Part shown: one piece after another, positions 36,696 through 46,546 of the stretch | Layout of the letters: each line of letters begins with the position of its first letter | How positions within the stretch are numbered: the first letter of the stretch is position 1 | NCBI GenBank assembly: GCA_963681975.1 | Contig: OY820613.1 | Coordinates: forward strand, 2,852,001 to 2,916,000 | DNA from: JANELJ01 sp024511395 | Lineage (GTDB): Bacteria; Pseudomonadota; Gammaproteobacteria; GRL18 | DNA: 64,000 bases | Direction: 5' to 3' | The notes under the pieces: generated by a model | Told to the model about the DNA's origin: nothing | The model's input: only the letters and a program-made list of their open reading frames with translations | Databases searched by the model: none | Program-made: the position numbers and the translations under genes

Positions 36696-37391
36696 CTACT
36701 GAAAATTTTTATCCGGTAACCGGCGCAGCATTAAATCAAACACATCAGTATAAGCTGAATCGTTCTCTTTTAATTCCGGCAGTTCAGCCAGCAGAGGTGC
36801 TTTTATCCATTGTTTTAAAGTAGCAATATTCTCTTGCAGACGGGTCATGGGCTGAACAGCCCCGGTATTTGCTACCCAGCCGGCCAGTTCAAGCCCACTT
36901 TGGGCAATAGACTGAACGGTTAACAGGGCATGGTTAATACAGCCCAGACGCATATTAACCACCAGAATAACGGGATAAGCCAGTTGCTGAGCCAGATCAG
37001 CAATGGTTTGTGTTGAATTTAAAGGCACTTGCCAGCCGCCCACACCTTCTACCAGAATAATATCGGATTTTATTGAATTTTCCTGAATATTGCTGACAAT
37101 TTGATTCAGATTGATATTTTTTCCAGCTTTTTCCGCAGCAATATGTGGGGCAATAGCTGGCTCAAAAACATAAGGATTGACCTGTTCATAAGCTATTTTT
37201 ACTGAAGATGCAGCCATCAGACGCAGTACATCCTCATTTCTTAAGCCCTGCTCTGTCAACTCGCAACCACTGGCCACCGGTTTAAAGCCCAGGCTGTCAA
37301 AACTCGCCCGTGCAAAAGCCCTTAACAAACCTGCAGTGACAAAAGTTTTACCAGCATCGGTATCGGTAGCAGTGATAAACCAAGCGTTCAT
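36696..37391 (-). CDS. bioD: Dethiobiotin synthetase
   Basis: 231 residues. P-loop ATDTDAGKTFVTAGLL (Lys15), substrate region FKPVASGCE, and LVEGVGGWQVPL and VILVVNMRLGCINHALLT, all in BioD order. It closes the ureido ring of dethiobiotin from diaminopelargonate, CO2 and ATP. The gene is intact and on the same strand as bioBFHC at 47340-51356, but 9.9 kb of mobile DNA now separates it from bioC, so it must use another promoter. Family length normal (about 225). Confidence 0.95.
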   Translation of the reverse strand: MNAWFITATDTDAGKTFVTAGLLRAFARASFDSLGFKPVASGCELTEQGLRNEDVLRLMAASSVKIAYEQVNPYVFEPAIAPHIAAEKAGKNINLNQIVSNIQENSIKSDIILVEGVGGWQVPLNSTQTIADLAQQLAYPVILVVNMRLGCINHALLTVQSIAQSGLELAGWVANTGAVQPMTRLQENIATLKQWIKAPLLAELPELKENDSAYTDVFDLMLRRLPDKNFQ

Positions 37392-37588
37392 TATTTCTCC
37401 TGGAATTTTCTATGTTGCTTCATATAAAACCCTAATAATGAGAAGGCTATAGAGTGAATAACTTTCAGATCATCTATTTAAAATTCTAACGCATGTTTCA
37501 TTGGAAAACTTTTGTTAGCTAAACTTAATGAGTTCCCTCGGTAATCCCCCCATTTATAAAGCAATTCATAAATAGAGGTTTTGCATAA

Positions 37589-37679
37589 GTCTTATTCACA
37601 TATCCATAGGTCTGCCTGTTGGTGAGACCTTCAGCTTTATCTCACTGACAGGCCTGGCCTGTGGGTATGTGGATAAGAC
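37589..37679. repeat. 91-bp imperfect palindrome (MITE-like or structured)
   Basis: The arm GTCTTATTCACATATCCATA (37589-37608) pairs with CTGTGGGTATGTGGATAAGAC at the other end, and an inner arm CCTGTTGGTGAGA pairs with TCTCACTGACAGG. The arms hold TTATTCACA and, inverted, TTATCCACA, like DnaA boxes. The remaining 37392-37588 bases show no gene. Confidence 0.65.
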
Positions 37680-37694
37680 GGTTTAAATTGTTTT

Positions 37695-37946
37695 CTAACC
37701 GGCTAAAACCAATTTTTGCCTGGGTGGTACTCCACCGATAGCCGTATGGGGTCGTTCATTATTATAACTCCATTTCCAGCATGTTGCTGTTTCCTGTGCA
37801 TGCTCTATAGAATTAAATAAAAACTGATTTAACCATTCATGGCGTACCGTTCGATTAAACCGCTCTACATAAGCATTTTGTTGTGGATTACACGGCTGGA
37901 TATATTGCTGTGCCTTTGCCCGGTCAACCACTTTCTGGCTTATGTA
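37695..37946 (-). pseudogene. IS3 OrfB transposase, C-terminal fragment
   Basis: Reads ISQKVVDRAKAQQYIQPCNP then QQNAYVERFNRTVRHEWL and HTAIGGVPPRQKL, the end of an IS3 DDE integrase with the catalytic Glu region (YVERFNR). Four residues (DIKR) are missing against IS3-2. Cut by IS5-like H. Confidence 0.85.
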
Positions 37947-39444
37947 GTTCAACCTGAATAATACCGTTTTAAGCCTGACATCAAGCCAGGTTTAAAGCAA
38001 CTGATTGCCTCGGTTTGATAAAAGACCCCATCAAACCGGAAATAATTTTGAGCCACAAAAGCCGGAGCTTATTGAGGAGCTTTCTTAAGTTATGTCCAGC
38101 AGCTACCATAACCACATTAATGGCATCACCGACTGTGCCTTTGAGGTAGCAGCGATCTAAACGGCCATCGTTTTTCATATGACCGATTTCAGGCTCAATC
38201 GCACTGCGCCGTTTTAATGCCTTTTTAATACTTCGGGTAACGCCTCGCTTCTGACCTGAGATAAAAACTTTAGTGTCTTTTACTTCATGTCCACGATAAC
38301 CACGGTCAACAAAGCACTGTTCCGGCTGTACGGCTGTAAACTGTTTTATCTGTTCCAGTTGTGGCAGCAAGGTATGTCCATCATAAGGATTGCCCGGACA
38401 ACTTTGAGCGCCAATAACAAAGCCTTCCTTGTTAGTTACCGCGATACTGGCTTTAACTCCAAATTCATAAGGCTTATGAGCTTTGCCTTTACTGATACAC
38501 TCGACTTCCGGTGCATGTAAACTGTAAAGCTTGTTCTTACTGTGCTGCTCCTGCTCAATCAGTTTCTGAGCCTGTTCCAGTGCCACTTCAAACAATGACT
38601 GAATATCAACAGAATAGTTGGGCAGTTGTCGTTCAATATCCCGTTTAACACGACCTAAACGGGATTTCAGTTTATTGTTCATTTTCTTCATGCGTTTAAA
38701 CTGTTTTGCATGTGCATAACGACTGGCCATTAGTACATATTGCGGCCCAACCCGATTATAGTTCTGGCGCAGTTTAATACCGTGCTCTTTGGACAGTTTA
38801 ACCAGGTTTTCTCTGGCTTTGTTCAGGAGCTTTGAATCGGTTGGAAAAGCGATGTTCTTTTCCTGTACGGTAGTATCTACCGTGACTTTCTTTAAACTGC
38901 CAGGCTTTATGGTTTTACTCTTTAGTCCGGCTTTAATGGTTTCAATCAGTAATTTTTCACTGCCTGACTTACCCGGCCGGTTACGCCATTTAGTCATGGT
39001 CGTAGGGTGTATGGGCATCTTATGCTGAAAGTATTCTTCACCACAGAAATACTGCCAGTACAGATTTTCTGTCCAGCCTTTTACTACCTGTTCATCTGAT
39101 AAATCATGAAGGTGTTTCAGGTAATGCAATCCTGCAATCAATCGAGTGCGTATGGCAGGAGCACCTTTAGTGGATACAAACAGAGCGCCCCATTCTTTAT
39201 CAGGACTTTCCCAATCTATGTGTTTTGATAACTTAATCAACTCATGGTTTATGTCCAGCATGTTTTCAAGGCGCATCCTGAACAGGTCTTCCTGAGGTAT
39301 TTTTGGCTGTTTCTCTGGCTTCATTCTGGTCTGGAAATTTGCAAGGTAATAAGGCTTATTTTACCAAAAACCTGCAAATTTAACACCCATAATTCGACAA
39401 TATTTCCTTATAAATCAATGCGCTATGATTTATTCAGGTCGAAC
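37947..39444 (-). mobile_element. IS5-like element, copy H
   Basis: 1,498 bp. Flanks TATGTA and TAACTA both fall in IS3 sequence but about 530 bp apart in the intact IS3, which points to recombination between two former IS5-like insertions. Confidence 0.92.
37981..39324 (-). CDS. IS5-like transposase, copy H
   Basis: 447 residues, intact. Differences from copy C include ENLYWQYF, KGTVGDA, RKLLNK and PRQSVALNLA at the C-terminus. Confidence 0.92.
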   Translation of the reverse strand: MKPEKQPKIPQEDLFRMRLENMLDINHELIKLSKHIDWESPDKEWGALFVSTKGAPAIRTRLIAGLHYLKHLHDLSDEQVVKGWTENLYWQYFCGEEYFQHKMPIHPTTMTKWRNRPGKSGSEKLLIETIKAGLKSKTIKPGSLKKVTVDTTVQEKNIAFPTDSKLLNKARENLVKLSKEHGIKLRQNYNRVGPQYVLMASRYAHAKQFKRMKKMNNKLKSRLGRVKRDIERQLPNYSVDIQSLFEVALEQAQKLIEQEQHSKNKLYSLHAPEVECISKGKAHKPYEFGVKASIAVTNKEGFVIGAQSCPGNPYDGHTLLPQLEQIKQFTAVQPEQCFVDRGYRGHEVKDTKVFISGQKRGVTRSIKKALKRRSAIEPEIGHMKNDGRLDRCYLKGTVGDAINVVMVAAGHNLRKLLNKLRLLWLKIISGLMGSFIKPRQSVALNLA

Positions 39445-39483
39445 TAACTACTTGTTTAGCCATCTCCCTGCGATGGGATGGCT

Positions 39484-39750
39484 TTACCACTTTTTTGCCA
39501 TAGCCTCCTGAATAATCTCTGCCTTTAAGCGCTCTTCTGCATACATCTTCTTCAAGCGGCGGTTTTCTTCTTCCAGCTCTTTCATGCGTTTCATCATGGA
39601 AACATCCATGCCGCCGTATTTGGCCCGCCAGTTATAGAAGGTGGCATCGCTCATGCCATGGGTACGGCATAATTCAGTGACCGGCACGCCTGATTCAGCT
39701 TCTTTCAGAATGCCGATGATCTGGGATTCTGTAAATCTGGACTTCTTCAT
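39484..39750 (-). CDS. IS3 OrfA (helix-turn-helix)
   Basis: 88 residues: MKKSRFTESQIIGILKEAES, TELCRTHGMSDATFYNWRAK and a leucine-zipper-like tail (MKELEEENRRLKKMYAEERL). Complete OrfA; the OrfB it needs is broken. Confidence 0.92.
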   Translation of the reverse strand: MKKSRFTESQIIGILKEAESGVPVTELCRTHGMSDATFYNWRAKYGGMDVSMMKRMKELEEENRRLKKMYAEERLKAEIIQEAMAKKW

Positions 39751-39802
39751 TGTAGGTTCTCCTCATTAATAATTTAATGGGAAATTCTACTTATGAAAAG
39801 AA

Positions 39803-40057
39803 TTATTTTTCGGGGGGATTACCCTCAAGTAAACCAGAAACACTAAGATCTTCGTCCAAGTCAGGCCAATGAATTCCTTCTCCATCTCCTAATATTTCCC
39901 AGTTATCAAGTTGTTTTTTACTTGCTTTGGAAAGTGCAGGAAACCAGACTAGTGGTACAGAAATTGTTCGACCATCAATTAGTTCAACAATGATGGCTTC
40001 ATCTGTACATTTAATGTTATGTGCTTGAGGGTGTAACTCAACTGCTAAAGAACTCAT
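39803..40057 (-). CDS. DUF2442 protein (antitoxin-like partner of DUF4160)
   Basis: 84 residues with the DUF2442 pattern: IIVELIDGRTISVPLVWFPA then IHWPDLDEDLSVSGLLEG. Its ATG (40057) lies inside the last codons of the DUF4160 gene, overlapping by 20 bp, a coupling usual for these pairs. DUF4160/DUF2442 pairs are thought to be toxin-antitoxin-like, but the role is not established. This half is intact. Confidence 0.85.
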   Translation of the reverse strand: MSSLAVELHPQAHNIKCTDEAIIVELIDGRTISVPLVWFPALSKASKKQLDNWEILGDGEGIHWPDLDEDLSVSGLLEGNPPEK

Positions 40058-40154
40058 TCCAGGCCTCCAAAAATATTTCTTTATTTTCGATAACTATAGA
40101 TTCAAGTTTTCTCAATTCTTTTGGAGAAAACCTTGTTGAACTTGCTAAAGCAAT

Positions 40155-41397
40155 CAGGGCCGGATCATACTTTGCTCAAAAAACAACCAGAAATTAAATT
40201 GAACTAATTTGAAAGATGAGGCTCAGATCTTTAAAGTAAGCATTTGGAGACTCTGATGAACTTTGACCCTCATTTTAAATCACTACAAGACGGCCGAACA
40301 GATATAAACATCCAGTACGAATTACTGGATATAGTATTTTTAACTCTGGTGGCTATTTTATGTGGAGCAGAAGGCTGGAAAGACATTCAACGCTTTGGTG
40401 AATCAAAGCTGGAGTGGTTAAGAAAATACCGTGCATTTGAACAAGGCATACCCCGGCGCCATACAATAGCCTGAATTATAGGGAGTTTATCGCCGGATAA
40501 CCGGTTGGATTGTTTTGTTAGCTGGCTAAATAGCGTAAGGGAAAAACAAGGTCATGAACATCTGGCTATTGATGGTAAAACCTTAAGGAGAAGCCATCAT
40601 AACGGGGATAAAATGACGGCTTTACACCTGCTTTCTGTAATGGCGGTTAACAGTGGTCCGGTGGTTTATCAAAGCCGTTCTGCAGGTAAAAAGAATGAAA
40701 TTAAAAGCGTACAGGAGAGCCTTGAACTGTTTGATGTTAAAGACAGTTGTGTCCCCCTGGATGAGATGCACTGCCAGAAAGAGATGGTGTCCACATTAAG
40801 AAAACAGCAGGCTGACTATGTCATCCAGGTTAAAAATAACCAGAAAACACTTTATGAGGAAATTAAAGCCTGCTTTCATAAGATAAAACGGGATGAACCG
40901 GAAACTATTAGTAGTTAGTAGTCAGTCTTATGAGGAAGTGGATAAAGGACATGGTCGTATTGAACGGCGTCGCTATATCCGTCTGGATGTCACCGACTGG
41001 ATTGAATCAGCACAATCATGGCAAGGCTTACACAGTGTTATTGAAGTCAAAAGGCAGATACAGAACCAGGATAAAGAACGGACTGAATATTCCTGTTACA
41101 TCAGTTCATTGAAGGATGATGTAGAGAATATCGCCCGGAAGATAAGGCGTCACTGGCACATAGAAAATAGTCAGCACTGGGTGTTAGATGTTGTTTTTAA
41201 AGAAGATGATTCAAGAATACGAACAGGAGACAGCCCTGAGAATATGGCATTGTTTCGACGTTTTGCGCTTAATATCGCTAAACTGTCTCCTGTTAAAGAC
41301 AGTATGAAAGGTAAGCTAAAACGGGCAGCATGGGATGATGATATGAGGGCCAAATTATTATTTGGTTAAATTTTGATCAAAGTATGCTCCCGCCCTG
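40155..41397 (+). mobile_element. ISAs1-family element
   Basis: 1,243 bp; ends CAGGGCCGGATCATACTTTG and, inverted, CAGGGCGGGAGCATACTTTG. Exact 10-bp duplication CTAAAGCAAT (40145-40154 and 41398-41407). Confidence 0.93.
40256..41369 (+). pseudogene. ISAs1-family transposase (nonsense and frameshift)
   Basis: MNFDPHFKSLQDGR start, DDE_Tnp_1-associated N-terminus (AILCGAEGWKDIQRFGESK), HLAIDGKTLRRSHHNGD, and the C-terminal RRHWHIENSQHWVLDVVFKE. TGA at 40472-40474 (CGA expected, TIARIIGSL) and a shift near 40905-40915 break it into three. Confidence 0.9.
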
Positions 41398-42086
41398 CTA
41401 AAGCAATAGGTTTTAGCCAGAATTTTGCTAACATTCTGTCTTTTTGAATATGTATGTGTGCGGACTCTCCGTTTTCATTGCTGTAAAAGAAAAAACGATA
41501 AGGGCCAATTCTTATAACTGTTGGCATGTTGGTATTTTACTGTAATTTAGGGTATTTCATTAGCTAACAGTATATTAGATCGCTTACATACTATTAACTA
41601 AAGTTTAGAGTTTCAGATCCCCCAAAAAGGAGAATCATTTAAAATTTATTGATTACCTCAGTTAACCGATAGTCCGTAACAGGAAAAAAATGTAAAAAAA
41701 ACAAACTTCTGGAGGCCGCAATGCACACTAAAGGATACGGCAATATCCCCGGTGAACTGTTTTATTACATAACATTTTTAACCCGAGCGCTACCCCTTAG
41801 GAGCATAAAAACCTTTATTGAGTTACTAATGGGCAGTTTATTAACTCAATCAGGGTTTGTAACCAGTGCTATCTGGATACTGGACATGGTCAGACAATGG
41901 CCCGGTTATTATAAATGGCTTGAAACCGCTCAGTGGTCTTATCTTAAACTGATGAGACAGTGGACGGCCCTGTTTCTAAAGCTGTTTGGGGATAATCCGG
42001 TTTATCTGGCCATAGATGACTCTATCGTGCTGCGTCATTCCAAAAAGGCACCCATGAGTCAGATACACCACCAGCATGGTAATAAA

Positions 42087-43106
42087 ACCTGAATTCTGGA
42101 TAAGAACTAAAAAATATTGAACTAAATGCCTGTTTCTCGATCAGATCATTTAATGACCAAATCAAATGAATTTGAACAAGGAACAGGCAAGTGACTACTA
42201 TAGATGAATTGTATTGTAATATCGATGATTTCAACCAGTTCTTTTATCCTGAATGGGAAAAAACACTGCTGGAATCCGGTGATAAAAAGAGAAGACGACA
42301 AGGTGTAATGAGCCCCGGTGAACTGATGACTATCCTGATTAACTTTCATCAGTCACATTACAAAGATTTTAAGAGTTATTATTTATGCCATGTGCATCAA
42401 CATCTTAGGAAAGAGTTTCCAAATTTATTGAGCTATAGCCGTTTCCTGTGAGTGATGTCATTGGTACTGGTGCCATTATACGCTTACTTTACTCATTGCA
42501 AAGGAAAGCCAACCGGAATTGCCTTTGTTGATGCGACCAGCATTAAAGTATGCCACAACATTCGCATACCCAGGCATAAAGTCTTTGATGGTGTTGCTCA
42601 GCGAGGCAAATCGACCATGAGGTGGTTCTATGGGTTTAAACTTCACCTGATCATTAATCATAAAGGTGAAATACTGGCCACTAAATTGACGGCCGGTAAT
42701 GTAGATGACAGAAAACCGGTTCCTGAAATGGCCAAAGACTTATATGGAAAGCTTTATGGTGACAAAGGCTATGTCTCCAGTCTTTTAAGTGATGAACTGT
42801 TTGAACAGGATGTCGGGCTTATTACCAATGTCAGACGAAACATGAAAACACGTGCCATTGCATTGTGGGATAAGATTATGCTGAAAAAACGTTTTATAAT
42901 TGAAACGGTTAATGAGCAGCTAAAAAATATTACACAGATTGAACATTCACGTCATAGAAGCGTAAGTGGTTTTATGTTGAACCTTATTGGTTCTCTGATT
43001 GCCTATTGTCATAAAAAAGACAAGCCGACAATCAGAATAGATGAGAGTGATATGAAAACTCTCTGTATTTAGGTAAATGACTGGGTTCTTATCCAGATCT
43101 CAGGTT
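42087..43106 (+). mobile_element. IS982-family element 2
   Basis: 1,020 bp, ACCTGAATTCTGGATAAG to the inverted end; 6-bp duplication AATAAA (42081-42086 and 43107-43112). Inserted in the IS4-2 transposase. Confidence 0.93.
42191..43072 (+). pseudogene. IS982 transposase, copy 2 (one nonsense codon)
   Basis: GTG start at 42191. Continuous except for TGA at 42449-42451 (GGA in copy 1). About 293 residues: helical N-terminus, FVDATSIKVCHNIRIPRHKV, GVAQRGKSTMRWFYGFKLHL, LYGDKGYVSS and KRFIIETVNEQLKN. A single reversion or readthrough would restore it. Confidence 0.9.
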
Positions 43107-43540
43107 AATAAAACCAATCTGTCCCGGTATGTCAGAGGGCAATGCCGGGTAGCACTGGCTGCGATTGTTAAGCGTTCTGGCTGTAATACGCCTCTGCCAT
43201 TGTTATTACGTTTAACACCACAGGCCAGTAACAGTGGTAAACTGGTGATTGCCCGAAGTCTTATCCGGGCATTACTGAAACCGCTAAAAGATAAAGCGGT
43301 TACTGTATTGGTGGACAGTTGGTATATGCGCCGTTCTTTTATTGAACCGGTACAGGCTTATAATATGACGGTTATAGGTCAGGTACGAATCGATACCGTA
43401 TTATATAAACGACCCTGGTAAGGTAAAGGCCGGGGACGACCCGGAAAATATGGGACACGTTATACAAAAGAAGAAATTAAACGGCTGCCTTTAAATAAGG
43501 AAACCGTACACCTGTATGGACGTGAACAGCAGGTTAATTA

Positions 43541-45038
43541 GTTCAACCTGAATAATACCGTTTTAAGCCTGACCTCAAGCCAGGTTTAAAGCAGCAGATT
43601 GCTCCGGTTTGATAAAACACCCCATCAAACCGGAAATAATTTTGAGCCACAAAAGCCGGAGCTTATTGAGGATCTTTCTTAAGTTATGACCAGCGGCTAC
43701 CATAACCACATTAATGGCATCACCGACTGCACCTTTCAGATAGCAGCGGTCTAAACGGCCATCGTTTTTCATATGACCAATTTCAGGCTCAATCGCACTG
43801 CGCCGTTTTAATGCCTTTTTAATACTTCGGGTAACGCCTCGTTTCTGACCTGAGATAAAAACTTTCGTGTCTTTTACTTCATGTCCACGATAACCCCGGT
43901 CAACAAAGCACTGTTCCGGTTGTACTGCTGTAAACTGTTTTATCTGCTCCAGTTGTGGTAACAAGGTATGTCCATCATAAGGATTTCCTGGACAACTTTG
44001 AGCCCCAATAACAAAGCCTTCCTTGTTGGTCACAGCGATACTGGCTTTAACCCCAAATTCATAAGGCTTATGAGCTTTGCCTTTACTGACACACTCGACT
44101 TCCGGGGCGTGTAAACTGTAAAGCTTGTTCTTACTGTGCTGCTCCTGCTCTATCAGTTTCTGTGCCTGTTCCAGAACCACTTCAAACAGTGACTGAATAT
44201 CAACAGAATAATTGGGCAGTTGTCGTTCAATATCCCTTTTAACGCGACCTAAACGGGATTTCAGTTTATTATTCATTTTCTTCATGCGTTTAAACTGTTT
44301 TGCATGAGCATAACGACTGGCCATTAATACATATTGAGGTCCAATCCGATTATAATTCTGGCGCAGTTTAATACCGTGCTCTTTGGACAGTTTAACCAGG
44401 TTTTCTCTGGCTTTGTTCAGGAGCTTTGAATCGGTTGGAAAAGCGATGTTCTTTTCCTGTACGGTAGTATCTACCGTGACTTTCTTTAAACTGCCGGGCT
44501 TTATGGTTTTACTCTTTAGTCCGGCCTTAATGGTTTCAATCAGTAATTTTTCACTGCCTGACTTACCCAGCCGGTTACGCCATTTGGTCATGGTCGTAGG
44601 GTGTATAGGCATCTTATGCTGAAAGTATTCTTCTCCACAAAAACATTGCCAGTACGGATTTTCTGTCCAGCTTTTTACGACCTGTTCATCCGATAAATCA
44701 TGCAGATGTTTCAGGTAATGCAATCCTGCAATCAGGCGAGTGCGTATAGCAGGAGCGCCTTTAGTGGATATAAACAGGGCTCCCCATTCTTTATCAAGAC
44801 TTTCCCAGTTTATGTGTTTTGATAACTTAATCAACTCATGATTTAAGTCCAGCATGTTTTCAAGACGCATCCTGAACAGGTCTTCCTGAGGTATTTTTGG
44901 CTGTTTCTTTGGCTTCATTTTGGTATGGAAATTTGCAAGGTAATAAGGCTTATTTTACCAAAAACTTGCAAATTTAACACCCATAATCAAGCAATATTTC
45001 TTTATAAATCAATGCTATATGTTTTATTCAGGGTGGAC
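43541..45038 (-). mobile_element. IS5-like element, copy I (subfamily 2)
   Basis: 1,498 bp, flanked by TAATTA on both sides in IS4-2. By eye identical to copy E save a base in the leader (AAACTTGC against AAACCTGC). Confidence 0.93.
43575..44918 (-). CDS. IS5-like transposase, copy I
   Basis: 447 residues, intact, same protein as copy E. Recent duplicate of that subfamily. Confidence 0.93.
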   Translation of the reverse strand: MKPKKQPKIPQEDLFRMRLENMLDLNHELIKLSKHINWESLDKEWGALFISTKGAPAIRTRLIAGLHYLKHLHDLSDEQVVKSWTENPYWQCFCGEEYFQHKMPIHPTTMTKWRNRLGKSGSEKLLIETIKAGLKSKTIKPGSLKKVTVDTTVQEKNIAFPTDSKLLNKARENLVKLSKEHGIKLRQNYNRIGPQYVLMASRYAHAKQFKRMKKMNNKLKSRLGRVKRDIERQLPNYSVDIQSLFEVVLEQAQKLIEQEQHSKNKLYSLHAPEVECVSKGKAHKPYEFGVKASIAVTNKEGFVIGAQSCPGNPYDGHTLLPQLEQIKQFTAVQPEQCFVDRGYRGHEVKDTKVFISGQKRGVTRSIKKALKRRSAIEPEIGHMKNDGRLDRCYLKGAVGDAINVVMVAAGHNLRKILNKLRLLWLKIISGLMGCFIKPEQSAALNLA

Positions 45039-45048
45039 TAATTAATTA

Positions 45049-46546
45049 GTTCAACCTGAATAATACCGTTTTAAGCCTGACATTAAGCCAGGTTTAAAGC
45101 GGCTGATTGTTCTGGTTTGATAAAATATCCCATCAAACCGGAAATAATTTTGAGCCACAAAAGCCGGAGCTTATTGAGGATCTTTCTTAAGTTATGTCCA
45201 GCGGCTACCATAACCACATTAATGGCATCACCGACTGCACCTTTGAGGTAGCAGCGGTCTAAACGGCCATCATTTTTCATATGACCAATTTCAGGCTCAA
45301 TCGCACTGCGCCGTTTTAATGCCTTTTTAATACTTCGGGTAACGCCTCGCTTCTGACCTGAGATAAAAACTTTAGTGTCTTTTACTTCATGTCCACGATA
45401 ACCCCGGTCAACAAAGCAGTGTTCCGGTTGTACGGCTGTAAACTGTTTTATCTGTTCCAGTTGTGGCAGCAAGGTATGTCCATCATAAGGATTGCCCGGA
45501 CAACTTTGAGCACTAATAACAAAGCCTTCCTTGTTGGTTACCGCGATACTGGCTTTAACACCAAATTCATAAGGCTTATGAGCTTTGCCTTTACTGATAC
45601 ACTCGACTTCAGGAGCATGTAAACTGTAAAGCTTGTTCTTACTGTGCTGCTCCTGCTCAATCAGTTTCTGAGCCTGTTTTAGAGCTACTTCAAACAGAGA
45701 CTGAATATCAACAGAATAGTTGGGCAGTTGTCGTTCAATATCCCGTTTAACACGACCTAAACGGGATTTCAGTTTATTGTTCATTTTCTTCATGCGTTTA
45801 AACTGTTTTGCATGTGCATAACGACTGGCCATTAGTACATATTGCGGCCCAACCCGATTATAGTTCTGGCGCAGTTTAATACCGTGCTCTTTGGACAGTT
45901 TAACCAGGTTTTCTCCGGCTTTGTTCAGGAGCTTTGAATCGGTTGGAAAAGCGATGTTCTTTTCCTGTACGGTAGTATCTACCGTGACTTTCTTTAAACT
46001 GCCGGGCTTTATGGTTTTACTCTTTAGTCCGGCTTTAATGGTTTCAATCAGTAATTTTTCACTGCCTGATTTACCCGGCCGGTTACGCCATTTGGTCATG
46101 GTCACAGGGTGTATAGGCATTTTATGCTGAAAGTATTCTTCACCACAGAAATACTGCCAGTACGGATTTTCTGTCCAGCCTTTTACTACCTGTTCATCCG
46201 ATAAATCATGCAGGTGTTTCAGGTAATGCAATCCTGCAATCAATCGAGTGCGTATGGCAGGAGCACCTTTAGTGGATACAAACAGAGCGCCCCATTCTTT
46301 ATCAGGACTTTCCCAATCTATGTGTTTTGATAACTTAATCAACTCATGGTTTATGTCCAGCATGTTTTCAAGGCGCATCCTGAACAGGTCTTCCTGAGGT
46401 ATTTTTGGCTGTTTCTCTGGCTTCATTCTGGTCTGGAAATTTGCAAGGTAATAAGGCTTATTTTACCAAAAACCTGCAAATTTAACACCCATAATCAAAC
46501 AATATTTCTTTATAAATCAATGCCATATATTTTATTCAGGGTGGAC
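45049..46546 (-). mobile_element. IS5-like element, copy J
   Basis: 1,498 bp immediately behind copy I, same orientation, separated by TAATTAATTA (two overlapping TAATTA duplications). It has a subfamily-2-like terminus (GTCCACCCTGAATAA) on a subfamily-1 body. Confidence 0.92.
45083..46426 (-). CDS. IS5-like transposase, copy J
   Basis: 447 residues, intact, subfamily 1. Private changes NKAGENLVK and FVISAQSCPG. Confidence 0.92.
   Translation of the reverse strand: MKPEKQPKIPQEDLFRMRLENMLDINHELIKLSKHIDWESPDKEWGALFVSTKGAPAIRTRLIAGLHYLKHLHDLSDEQVVKGWTENPYWQYFCGEEYFQHKMPIHPVTMTKWRNRPGKSGSEKLLIETIKAGLKSKTIKPGSLKKVTVDTTVQEKNIAFPTDSKLLNKAGENLVKLSKEHGIKLRQNYNRVGPQYVLMASRYAHAKQFKRMKKMNNKLKSRLGRVKRDIERQLPNYSVDIQSLFEVALKQAQKLIEQEQHSKNKLYSLHAPEVECISKGKAHKPYEFGVKASIAVTNKEGFVISAQSCPGNPYDGHTLLPQLEQIKQFTAVQPEHCFVDRGYRGHEVKDTKVFISGQKRGVTRSIKKALKRRSAIEPEIGHMKNDGRLDRCYLKGAVGDAINVVMVAAGHNLRKILNKLRLLWLKIISGLMGYFIKPEQSAALNLA

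Larger units (their letters stand above)
37680..39790 (-). mobile_element. IS3-family element 1 (middle deleted, holds IS5-like H)
   Basis: orfA and the start side lie at 39445-39790, the orfB end at about 37690-37946. By comparison with IS3-2, about 530 bp of orfB are missing, and IS5-like H sits at the junction. Element ends are not precisely defined. Confidence 0.8.
40038..41527 (-). pseudogene. DUF4160 protein, split by ISAs1
   Basis: N-terminal exon 41527-41398 reads MPTVIRIGPYRFFFYSNENG, ESPHIHIQKDRM and LAKFWLKPIALA; after the IS the frame resumes LASSTRFSPKELRKLESIV and ends LEAWNEFFSS at 40038. With one 10-bp duplication removed the protein would be about 83 residues, the normal family size. 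Too short and split to show as one frame, but each part is recognisable. Confidence 0.85.
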
